DNA of 7,846 nt from an uncultured Oscillospiraceae bacterium (lineage in GTDB: Bacteria > Bacillota_A > Clostridia > Oscillospirales > Oscillospiraceae): the NCBI GenBank assembly GCA_910584605.1, contig CAJUAW010000122.1, positions 1 to 7,846 on the forward strand, written 5' to 3'. The notes below the pieces were generated by a model, which searched no databases, had not been told where the DNA came from, and saw nothing but the letters and a program-made list of their open reading frames with translations. Numbering within the stretch: the first letter of the stretch is position 1; every line of letters starts with the position of its first letter. The translations under genes and the position numbers were made by a program. Of this stretch, positions 1 through 5,540 are shown in pieces.

Positions 1-2
1 TC

Positions 3-1046
3 GTGGAGCGGTCAGTCCCCTACCGCCTGGAACCGCCGGAGGCGGTCTTTCTCCGCGCCGCCCTGCTGGTCACGCTGTTCCTGCTGTCCCACGCCTCTAT
101 ACTGGCCGTCATGCTCTATGCCCTCCAACGTCAAATGCGAAAGCAGAACATGACGCTCCACCGGCGGGAGCTGTGCTATCTCGCCCTGGTGCCAACAGCG
201 GGGATTCTGTTCGGGCAGGTGATCTCCCGGCTGCTGGTGGAGTTCAAGGACGGCGTTTTTCTCCAGCTATATGAGCGTCACCCGGCGTTTTTGGCGGTAA
301 TCCCGGTGCTGGCCCTGCTGTTCTACGCCGGGGCTTGGCTGACCATCGCGTTTCAGCAGGGTATGGCCGCACTCCGGGAGGAACAGGCCACTCACTACAT
401 GGAATACCAGCAGACCCAGGCGATCCGAGCGCGCATCCATGAGGCGGAACAGTTCTATGCCCGCATCCGCCAGCTGAAGCATGACATGCGGAGCCACATG
501 ACCAACATCAAGGTGCTGGCCGGCTGCGGCGAGTACGCCAGTCTGACGGACTACATCGCCCGGATGGACGAGAGCATGAGCGGCTTTGAGCTGACGCTCC
601 AGACAGGCAACCCGGTCACGGATGTGATTGTCAACGATATTCGGCGGCAGAGCCTTGACCTGGGCATCCGGTTCCAGGCGGAGTTCCATTACCCGGAGCC
701 GGGGGCCTATGATGCTTTCGACATGGGTATCATCCTCCAAAACCTTCTGCAAAACGCGGTGGAGGCTTGCGAGAAGGTCAGCGAGGGTGAGCGGTTTATC
801 GTGCTGACTGGAAAGAGAAAAGGACGTTTCTTTCTGATCGAGGTCAAAAACTCTTTTGTAGGTGAGGTGGTATTCGGGCAGGACGGCTTGCCTGCCACAA
901 CGAAACAGGAGGACGCCTCCATGCACGGCATCGGTCTTGCCAACGTGCGCCGGGAGGTGGAGAAGTATATGGGAGAATTGGAGCTGAAAGCAGTTCAGCG
1001 GGAATTTTCCGCAACGGTTCTATTGCAGGAAGGGAGTAGTTTATGA
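3..1046 (+). CDS. AgrC-type sensor histidine kinase with GHKL ATPase domain, 5' end cut by the window
   Basis: This is the C-terminal 347 residues of a membrane sensor kinase of the AgrC/VirS-like class (HPK10 type), which usually senses secreted peptides and phosphorylates a LytTR response regulator. Hydrophobic stretches at about residues 17-42, 58-75 and 93-116 look like membrane helices. A helical linker leads to the phosphoacceptor box RQLKHDMRSHMTNI with His160. The GHKL ATPase follows, with N-box LLQNAVEA (Asn251), VKNSF near 281-285 and G-box HGIGLANV (308-315). The reading frame is open to the window edge. The GTG at position 3 has no visible ribosome binding site, and relatives are usually longer, so I read the gene as truncated on the left. 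Its TGA overlaps the next ATG (ATGA, 1043-1046), which implies co-transcription and translational coupling with the downstream unknown gene. The class is confident; the ligand and partner regulator are not visible. Confidence 0.9.
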   Translation: MERSVPYRLEPPEAVFLRAALLVTLFLLSHASILAVMLYALQRQMRKQNMTLHRRELCYLALVPTAGILFGQVISRLLVEFKDGVFLQLYERHPAFLAVIPVLALLFYAGAWLTIAFQQGMAALREEQATHYMEYQQTQAIRARIHEAEQFYARIRQLKHDMRSHMTNIKVLAGCGEYASLTDYIARMDESMSGFELTLQTGNPVTDVIVNDIRRQSLDLGIRFQAEFHYPEPGAYDAFDMGIILQNLLQNAVEACEKVSEGERFIVLTGKRKGRFFLIEVKNSFVGEVVFGQDGLPATTKQEDASMHGIGLANVRREVEKYMGELELKAVQREFSATVLLQEGSSL

Positions 1047-1819
1047 GCGGCATGATTGATTGTGGATATTTGAACAGGATGTATCGTCCCCTGCCCGAAA
1101 ACCGCAACGTTCGGAGTACGGCGGCGCGGACTTCCAGTTTTCTGGATATGGCGGCAAAGGCCAGCAGAGGCACGGCTGATGTGCTGGAGGTCAGCGGTAC
1201 GCCGGAAGTTTCCGAAACGGATGAAACGTCGAATGTGGACGCCTATATGGATCATCTCAAAAAGAAATATGGGCGGGTGACAATCGAAAGCATTGGGAAG
1301 GATCAGGCAAGCCTTGAAAAAGCGGGCAAACGCATGAGCGGCAGCGATGTTGTGATTGCACCCAATATCCTGAAAGAAATGGCGGGTGACGTGAAAAAAG
1401 CACTCTATTATGAGCAAAAAATCGACTATTTTTTCAACACCGTTATCCCCCAAGGAAATGCGATTTGTGCCGCACAGGGCTTGGTTTTTGAGCCTTGCGG
1501 AGTGGTAGTCCATGAGGACGGAACCGTGACTTATATTTGCGGGTGCAGTGATTCCCCGGAGCGTGTGGCCGAGGTAAACAGAATCAACGCTGAAAAGGCC
1601 AAGAAAAAAGCGGAACAGCAGCGGCAGTATCAGGAGCAGGCTGCGGCGGCGGCAGCGGAACGCAGAGCGATGTGGGAGCGTACCGCACAGGCCGAGGCGC
1701 TGGAAAAGTCCTTTTCCAATATCGGTGATCTGCTGAAAACGCGGATGGTATCTGCCCCCGCTATCACGCCGGAGATTTCTTTACCAGCAGGAGCAAATAT
1801 GTTTTTCCTCAATATGTAA
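1043..1819 (+). CDS. hypothetical protein, DUF6033-like, first of three tandem paralogs
   Basis: This 258-residue protein has no recognised function. The start ATG overlaps the kinase stop and is preceded by GGAAGGGAG (1028-1036). There is no signal peptide or membrane segment. Residues 31-41 are SSFLDMAAKAS, the motif found at the same position in the next two genes. The central part (103-131) contains VVIAPNILKEM and YYEQKIDYFF, followed by FEPCGVVVHEDGTVTYICGC (149-168). From memory this resembles DUF6033, a Clostridia family of unknown function, but no search was possible. Residues 172-225 are rich in Ala, Glu, Lys and Gln and probably form a long helix or coiled coil. Five cysteines are present, including a CGC pair at 166-168. 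Its own N-terminal 30 residues differ from the near-identical leaders of the two neighbours. Being coupled to the kinase, it may be part of its output or its input. Confidence 0.75.
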   Translation: MSGMIDCGYLNRMYRPLPENRNVRSTAARTSSFLDMAAKASRGTADVLEVSGTPEVSETDETSNVDAYMDHLKKKYGRVTIESIGKDQASLEKAGKRMSGSDVVIAPNILKEMAGDVKKALYYEQKIDYFFNTVIPQGNAICAAQGLVFEPCGVVVHEDGTVTYICGCSDSPERVAEVNRINAEKAKKKAEQQRQYQEQAAAAAAERRAMWERTAQAEALEKSFSNIGDLLKTRMVSAPAITPEISLPAGANMFFLNM

Positions 1820-1838
1820 TGTCGGGAAGGGTGATACA

Positions 1839-2468
1839 ATGAGCAATACGATTCAACCGGGTTACGGGATGCGAACATACAGCTCCCCTACAAAGGCCCG
1901 TGAAGCAAGGCAGACCGGGACGCAGGGCAGCAGCTTCATGGATATGGCGGCGCGGGCCAGTGAAAAGAAAAATGATGTATTTGAGATCAACGGAACAGAG
2001 GTCACCCAGCAGAAAGCGGAGTTATCGAAAGCGGAGGAAATGCAGCTCTTTAAGAAAGAGTTTTATGAGGACTTGTCGAAAATAATCTGCAATCCAACAG
2101 TAAGTAATGCGGCTGTCAATATATCGGACGCAGCATTTCAAGCGATGAAAGATGATCCAGAATATAGGGCACAGGTTCTCTCTTTGCTTCAAAGGGATTT
2201 GGGGGCTTCTTTTGCCCCAAGAAATTGTTCTATTCTGATTACTGTTGGAACAGACCTCAATCAATACAGAGCCGATTCATGGCCTGTTAGTAATGATTCT
2301 GAATTTCATTCACGCGCAAAAGGCAGCTTTTGGGAACAGCGCATGGAACGTCATAAAAAATATATGGAACTTGCCGAGGAAGCCGCAGCAAAGCGGCGAC
2401 TGATGATGAAGCTCCGCATGAACGGCGGTTCCGTCAGTGCCGCAGAACTTTTGATGGGTCTGCTTTAA
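1839..2468 (+). CDS. hypothetical protein, second tandem paralog with conserved N-terminal module
   Basis: This 209-residue protein of unknown function starts 20 bases after the previous stop, with GGGAAGG (1823-1829) as a modest ribosome binding site. Residues 1-41 are nearly the same as in the next protein and include the polar stretch REARQTGTQG and the motif SSFMDMAARAS (31-41). The body is different: a charged helix at about 56-82, a core NISDAAFQAMKDDPEYRAQV (94-113) that lines up loosely with the VVIxP...M..DP.Y region of its neighbours, and a C-terminal helix with WEQRMERHKKYMELA (165-179). That last motif is also found in the third protein. The gene body around 2030-2320 is clearly more AT-rich than its own start and than the flanking genes, which suggests a mosaic origin. 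No signal peptide or membrane helix is seen. It is shorter than its neighbours and may be a reduced member of the family. Confidence 0.75.
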   Translation: MSNTIQPGYGMRTYSSPTKAREARQTGTQGSSFMDMAARASEKKNDVFEINGTEVTQQKAELSKAEEMQLFKKEFYEDLSKIICNPTVSNAAVNISDAAFQAMKDDPEYRAQVLSLLQRDLGASFAPRNCSILITVGTDLNQYRADSWPVSNDSEFHSRAKGSFWEQRMERHKKYMELAEEAAAKRRLMMKLRMNGGSVSAAELLMGLL

Positions 2469-2481
2469 GGGAGGATATATC

Positions 2482-3489
2482 ATGAGCAATACGATTCAGC
2501 CGAGTTACGGGGCGCAGACATACAGCACCCCCACAAAGGCCCGTGAAGCAAGGCAGACCGGGACGCAGGGCAGCAGCTTCATGGATATGGCGGCACAGGC
2601 CAGCAGAAGCAGGGCCGACACGTTCACCACCGGCCTGGGCGGTCTGGCAGGCATGGCGGCGATGCCCACCAGCCTGATGATGGATTTGGCGGTTCGCTCC
2701 GGCGGACAGGTGCAGACCGGGGGAACGGAGGCGGTGGAGGCCCCCTCTCTGGAAACCATGCTGAAAGCGAAATATCCCAACATCCACTACCACGTCTTTG
2801 ACGCCAGCAGCGGTTATTGGCGCACCCGGAACGACTACCCCCACTACCTGTTGTACCAGGACGGGGACAAAGCAAAGGAAACGCTGGAGAATTGGCAACC
2901 CACCGGGGCCAATCCCTTCTACGGCTCCATAGACGGCAGGTTTACCGCGCCCAAGGAGATTCACGCCCTGGGCAACGTCCCGCCTGGGAGCAAGGCTGTG
3001 GTCATCCATCCCAAAGTACAGGAGCGCATGGAGCAAGACCCGGCCTACGCTCAAGAGATCTATGCAAAGATCGACGCTTGGTTTGCCTTTGACGTTGCGC
3101 GGAACGAGGCCATCATGCCCGGTAGTACCTGGGATATGTCCCAGGCCGTTGCCATTGGAGAGGACGGCAATATTTGTAACGCCTGTTCCTCCAGCGCGGG
3201 CGGGGAGATCACCTACTCCAAGAGCGGTTCTGACGATGAAGAAAGCTGGTGGGATTTGCGTATGGCCCGCCACGCCGAGTTTATGAAGCTGGCGGTGGAA
3301 AAGCAGATTCAGCGGCACATCCAGGCTGACCAGATGGCCGCGTCCGCTGCGGCAAAGTCCCAGCTTGCCGCCATGCTGACGGGCGGGAACCTGCGGGAGA
3401 TTTTCGGCAGCGAGATTGCCGGTATTCCCACTGAAACCGTTCTGGCCATCACCCAGGCCCAGGTTTGGGGCGGCGGAGCCAGCCTGTAA
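2482..3489 (+). CDS. hypothetical protein, third tandem paralog with conserved N-terminal module
   Basis: This 335-residue protein of unknown function starts 13 bases after the previous stop, behind a good ribosome binding site GGGAGGA (2469-2475). Residues 1-41 nearly match the second paralog, including SSFMDMAAQAS (31-41). A Gly/Ala/Met-rich segment (50-82) follows. Next comes an aromatic-rich region with YHVFDASSGYWRTRNDYPHY (103-122) and LLYQDGDKA. Then comes the family core, KAVVIHPKVQERMEQDPAYA (171-190), IYAKIDAWFAF, and GEDGNICNACSSS (226-238), which echoes the HEDG...CGCS region of the first paralog. The C-terminal helix carries WDLRMARHAEFMKLA (257-271), like the second paralog, and an Ala-rich tail. 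There is no signal peptide or membrane helix. Codon use is more GC-rich than in the two genes before it. It is the last gene of the operon; no good + terminator follows. Confidence 0.8.
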   Translation: MSNTIQPSYGAQTYSTPTKAREARQTGTQGSSFMDMAAQASRSRADTFTTGLGGLAGMAAMPTSLMMDLAVRSGGQVQTGGTEAVEAPSLETMLKAKYPNIHYHVFDASSGYWRTRNDYPHYLLYQDGDKAKETLENWQPTGANPFYGSIDGRFTAPKEIHALGNVPPGSKAVVIHPKVQERMEQDPAYAQEIYAKIDAWFAFDVARNEAIMPGSTWDMSQAVAIGEDGNICNACSSSAGGEITYSKSGSDDEESWWDLRMARHAEFMKLAVEKQIQRHIQADQMAASAAAKSQLAAMLTGGNLREIFGSEIAGIPTETVLAITQAQVWGGGASL

Positions 3490-3581
3490 CGGTCCCTTGA
3501 CGGGATAACGCCCGAAACCGCATGACGCCGCAGATATGGTTCATATTGCGATAAACCAGGTTGTCTATCTCCTCTGTACCG

Positions 3582-3607
3582 GTGGTTTCCTGGCCGCAGG
3601 AAACCAC
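3582..3607. repeat. perfect 10-bp inverted repeat (hairpin)
   Basis: GTGGTTTCCT (3582-3591) and AGGAAACCAC (3598-3607) pair perfectly around a 6-base GGCCGC loop. It lies 93 bases after the stop of the third paralog. There is no T-run after it on either strand, so it is not a classical intrinsic terminator by itself. It could help protect the 3' end of the paralog operon transcript. Confidence 0.6.
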
Positions 3608-3643
3608 AAAAGCCGCCCGGCAGGTCATAGACCCACCGGGCGG
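3608..3643 (-). terminator. possible intrinsic terminator, reading leftwards
   Basis: CCGCCCGG (3613-3620) and CCGGGCGG (3636-3643) form an 8-bp GC stem with a 15-base loop. On the minus strand the stem is followed by CTTTTG, a short T-run. It could end transcripts reading through from the tRNA-Leu, whose 3' end is about 110 bases upstream on that strand. The T-run is short and the loop large, so the call is weak. Confidence 0.35.
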
Positions 3644-3695
3644 TCTGCATTGTATCGTTTACCATATTTACGAAGTATGTACTCTCATAACGGTC

Positions 3696-3746
3696 AAAGA
3701 AAACCAATAATCCGAACCCATCCCCAATCGGAAACAGGTTCGGACT
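3696..3746 (-). terminator. possible terminator downstream of tRNA-Leu
   Basis: On the minus strand AGTCCGAACC (3746-3737) can pair with GGTTCGGATT (3718-3709) over 10 bp with one G-U pair, around an 18-base loop. The T-rich stretch GGTTTTCTTT follows a few bases later. The location, 10 bases after the tRNA CCA, suits a tRNA terminator. The large loop and the offset T-run make this uncertain. Confidence 0.4.
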
Positions 3747-3755
3747 ATATGGGTT

Positions 3756-3840
3756 TGGTACGCCTGAAGGGACTCGAACCCACACGCGTTTCCGCACGAG
3801 AACCTAAATCTCGCATGTCTACCAATTCCATCACAGGCGC
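3756..3840 (-). tRNA. tRNA-Leu (anticodon UAG)
   Basis: The minus strand folds as a complete class II tRNA. The 7-bp acceptor stem is GCGCCTG with CAGGCGT (one G-U pair). The D-arm contains GGAATTGGTAGAC. The anticodon stem is CGAGA/TCTCG around loop TTTAGGT, giving anticodon UAG, which reads CUA and related leucine codons. A long variable arm (GTGCGGAAACGCGT region) typical of leucine tRNAs follows, then a T-arm with GGGTTCGAGTCCC. The discriminator is A (3759) and CCA is encoded (3758-3756). The 3' end faces the paralog array. Integrative elements often use the 3' end of such genes as attachment site. Confidence 0.97.
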
Positions 3841-3856
3841 TTATCCCATAACTTAC

Positions 3857-3885
3857 ATCATACAGGAATCTTCCCCAAAAGTCAA
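3857..3885 (-). promoter_or_regulatory. promoter of tRNA-Leu
   Basis: On the minus strand TTGACT (-35, 3885-3880) and TATGAT (-10, 3862-3857) are separated by exactly 17 bases. The expected start of transcription near 3850 is about 10 bases before the tRNA 5' end at 3840. This is a near-consensus sigma-A promoter, and it separates tRNA expression from the DUF3842 gene upstream. Confidence 0.8.
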
Positions 3886-3913
3886 TCGCCTTGGGAGGAT
3901 TCTCCTCTGATTT

Positions 3914-4324
3914 TTACAGGTCCAGCTCCGCCGCCAGCGCCTCTACCGCCTGCGCCGCATAGGCGGGCAGGGGCAGCTCCTCCACGCCGGCCACCACTAC
4001 GCCGCAGCTGTTCACCGGCACCAGATATTTCTTCCCCCGGCAGCTGCCCACCGCCTCCGCCATGGCGGGGGTGACCTCCCCCAAGATTGCGTTGGCCACT
4101 ACGATCCCCACCGGACCCAGTACGCCGTCCGCATCCATAACATTGCGGACCACCGGATTCTCTCCGGTCGCGCCAACGTCCGCCCCCGCCTTCAGCATGG
4201 CGGCAGTGGCCACAGCATTGGTCCCCAGCGCGCAGATCTGGGCCTGGGGCAGCCGCTTCCGGAGCCCTTCCACCAGCAGACAGCCCAGCCGGCCGCCCTG
4301 ACCGTCGATCACTACAAGTTTCAC
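3914..4324 (-). CDS. DUF3842 family protein
   Basis: This 136-residue protein belongs, by recall, to the DUF3842 family of small conserved Firmicutes proteins of unknown function. The N-terminus KLVVIDGQGGRLG looks like the first strand and glycine loop of a Rossmann-like fold. Further family hallmarks are ALGTNAVATAAMLKAGAD, GATGEN, GPVGIVVAN and LGEVTPAMAEA. I chose the GTG start at 4324 because AAAGGAG lies 8 bases before it (4333-4339) and the protein then begins directly with the conserved strand. An upstream in-frame ATG at 4369 would add 15 residues that do not look conserved and has no ribosome binding site. There is no signal peptide or membrane helix, so it is probably cytoplasmic. 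It lies upstream of tRNA-Leu on the same strand but the tRNA has its own promoter. Substrate and partner are unknown. Confidence 0.85.
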   Translation of the reverse strand: MKLVVIDGQGGRLGCLLVEGLRKRLPQAQICALGTNAVATAAMLKAGADVGATGENPVVRNVMDADGVLGPVGIVVANAILGEVTPAMAEAVGSCRGKKYLVPVNSCGVVVAGVEELPLPAYAAQAVEALAAELDL

Positions 4325-4392
4325 CGGCAAAACTCCTTTTCTCCGTACCCATGGAATGCTATCCCGCATAGGATAATCCAGGGGTGGTCCTA

Positions 4393-4635
4393 TTGTCTTT
4401 GTATAACGCCAACAGTGGACAGCTGCTCACCATAGCGGTAGCCTTTTCCGCCGCGCTGTCACAGGGTCTGGACCAGGCCCAGCTGGCCAAGCTGGGCGCC
4501 TTTTTCACCATCGTTGGGGATACCCTGGCCCTCTATGCGCTGGAGCCCGCTCAGCCCGGCACGGCCGCCGCTCAGAACGGGACGCCGGCCAGTACCGCCG
4601 TCACCTCCGCCATCAGCCTTGGAGAAACCCTCTGA
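4393..4635 (+). CDS. small hypothetical protein with hydrophobic N-terminal half
   Basis: This small protein of 80 residues (83 if started at the GTG at 4384) is of unknown function. The N-terminal half (SLYNANSGQLLTIAVAFSAALSQGL and on to LAKLGAFFTIVGDTLALYAL) is amphipathic to hydrophobic. It resembles, from memory, a group of short Clostridia proteins with the pattern SGQLLxxAxAxxxALxxG...LGxFxxxxGxxL. The C-terminal 30 residues are Ala/Thr/Pro-rich and probably disordered. I prefer the TTG at 4393, because AGGGGTGG (4380-4387) is a plausible ribosome binding site 5 bases before it and the protein then starts at the SLYN motif. Its last 23 bases overlap the convergent patatin gene (4613-4635). 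It is divergent from the DUF3842 gene across about 70 bases. No promoter is obvious. Confidence 0.6.
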   Translation: MSLYNANSGQLLTIAVAFSAALSQGLDQAQLAKLGAFFTIVGDTLALYALEPAQPGTAAAQNGTPASTAVTSAISLGETL

Positions 4636-5461
4636 TCTCCTCCAGGCGGTCCACCGCCGCCTGATAGCCTGCGGCCCACAGCAGGCGCAGCTTTTCGGTA
4701 TCCCGCTCCGTCCGGGCCACGCCCAGGGTGGACTCCGGCGCAATCACCAAAAGTCTCCCCTCCCGCTCCGCCTGGAACAGCTGCTCCCGGTCCTGGTTGT
4801 AGACCTCCGCCCGCCGCTCCATGACCTCCAGAAATACAGGGTAATCCTTATACCGCCTCCGGACCAGCTTCATCCCCTTGTCCGGCTTGCGGCGGTAGCT
4901 CCGCGGACGGGTCAACACCACAATGACCCGTTCGCACTTGCTCAGCGCCCGCCGCCAGGGGATGGCGTCCCCAATGCCGCCGTCCAGGTAGGGCTGACCG
5001 TTGATCTCAAACACCGGAAACAGCAGAGGCATGGCGCAGCTCGCCTGAAGGACGGTGGACTCTTTGTCCCTCCGGGGGACGGGCAGATAGTCCGCCCTCC
5101 CGGTGTTCAGGTTCGTAACCACCGCCTCCACCTCTCCGGGGAAGGCCGCGAAGGTATCATAGTCGAAGGGCACCAACTTATTGGGGATGATGTCATAGGC
5201 AAATTTCCGGCCAAAGTAGCTGCGGTTTTCCTTGTCCGCCAAATTGCGCCAGCCCATGTACCGCTTATCCGGAGCAAACCGGGTGACCACCTCCAGGTTG
5301 CGCCGGGGCTGGCGGGATACATAGCTTACCCCGTAGGCAATCCCCGCTGACACGCCGATCACATAGTCCGTCATAACTCCGCCGTCCAGCAGGCCGTCAC
5401 ATACGCCGCTGGAATAGATCGCCCGGAGGGCCCCGCCCTCCAGAACCAGTCCTGTCTTCAT
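4613..5461 (-). CDS. patatin-like phospholipase family protein
   Basis: This 282-residue protein is a bacterial patatin-like serine hydrolase, a family with lipid acyl hydrolase activity through a Ser-Asp dyad. The oxyanion-hole motif EGGALR is at residues 8-13, the nucleophile elbow GVSAG at 36-40 (Ser38), and the catalytic DGG at 160-162 (Asp160). The motif ASCAMPLLFPVF (140-151) fits the usual helix before the Asp strand. All key residues are present, so it should be active. The C-terminal about 90 residues (RRRYKDYP, RRAEVYNQD) resemble the extension seen in YjjU-type patatins. There is no signal peptide, so it probably acts in the cytoplasm or at the inner membrane face. The ATG at 5461 follows a perfect AGGAGG (5468-5473) after 6 T residues. 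The gene is divergent from xpaC. Its physiological substrate is unknown. Confidence 0.93.
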   Translation of the reverse strand: MKTGLVLEGGALRAIYSSGVCDGLLDGGVMTDYVIGVSAGIAYGVSYVSRQPRRNLEVVTRFAPDKRYMGWRNLADKENRSYFGRKFAYDIIPNKLVPFDYDTFAAFPGEVEAVVTNLNTGRADYLPVPRRDKESTVLQASCAMPLLFPVFEINGQPYLDGGIGDAIPWRRALSKCERVIVVLTRPRSYRRKPDKGMKLVRRRYKDYPVFLEVMERRAEVYNQDREQLFQAEREGRLLVIAPESTLGVARTERDTEKLRLLWAAGYQAAVDRLEEIRGFLQG

Positions 5462-5473
5462 AAAAAACCTCCT

Positions 5474-5496
5474 GCGCCCGCAGCCGGGCGCTTTTT
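5474..5496 (+). terminator. intrinsic terminator on + strand; also 5' stem-loop of the patatin mRNA
   Basis: GCGCCCG (5474-5480) and CGGGCGC (5485-5491) form a 7-bp GC stem with a 4-base CAGC loop. On the + strand it is followed at once by TTTTTATTA, the classical terminator form. No + gene ends nearby (the last ends at 4635), so it would stop transcription running antisense through the patatin gene before the xpaC promoter. On the minus strand the hairpin sits at the predicted 5' end of the patatin mRNA and touches its AGGAGG site. Confidence 0.65.
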
Positions 5497-5525
5497 ATTA
5501 TACCCCACCTCGCCTCAATTTGCAA
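5497..5525 (-). promoter_or_regulatory. promoter of the patatin-like gene
   Basis: On the minus strand TTGCAA (-35, 5525-5520) and a perfect TATAAT (-10, 5502-5497) are separated by 17 bases. The predicted start near 5490 gives a leader of about 29 bases that consists of the stem-loop 5491-5474 and the AGGAGG ribosome binding site. The -10 overlaps the T-run of the + strand terminator. Confidence 0.8.
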
Positions 5526-5538
5526 ACTGTTCCAAATT
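5517..5538. promoter_or_regulatory. inverted repeat between divergent promoters, possible operator
   Basis: AATTTG (5517-5522) and CAAATT (5533-5538) form a 6-bp dyad with a 10-base spacer. It overlaps the -35 of the patatin promoter and ends two bases before the xpaC -35. A dimeric regulator bound here could affect both promoters. The dyad is short and AT-rich, so chance is a real alternative. Confidence 0.3.
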
Positions 5539-5540
5539 CC

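Larger units (their letters stand above)
3490..3755. other. non-coding gap between the paralog array and tRNA-Leu
   Basis: There is no credible gene in these 266 bases. The two open frames that cross it (a minus frame to 3797 and a plus frame from 3536) run through the tRNA or antisense to the third paralog and have no ribosome binding site or protein-like composition. The gap contains a perfect 10-bp hairpin (3582-3607), a second GC-rich hairpin (3613-3643) and a third dyad close to the tRNA (3709-3746). It is also where base composition shifts from the more mixed left side to the strongly GC-rich right side. Confidence 0.6.

Noticed and set aside
2434..3318. 294-residue open frame on the minus strand
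   Set aside because: It is fully antisense to the third paralog, has no ribosome binding site, and has the His/Gly/Leu-rich composition expected from the complement of a GC-rich gene.
3309..3797. 162-residue minus frame and the overlapping plus frame 3536-3910
   Set aside because: Both run through the tRNA-Leu. The minus frame begins by translating the tRNA T-arm region and then becomes antisense to the third paralog.
3893..3907. GAGGA-TTC-TCCTC hairpin after the DUF3842 stop
   Set aside because: The stem is only 5 bp and has no T-run on the minus strand, so it is not supported as a DUF3842 terminator.
4360..4375. TATCC-N6-GGATA inverted repeat between DUF3842 and the small gene
   Set aside because: A 5-bp stem is short enough to be chance and no promoter was recognised around it, so it was not called an operator.
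4514..5350. 278-residue open frame on the plus strand
   Set aside because: It is antisense to the patatin gene, whose catalytic motifs are all intact. Its composition is Pro/Arg-rich and no family pattern is seen.
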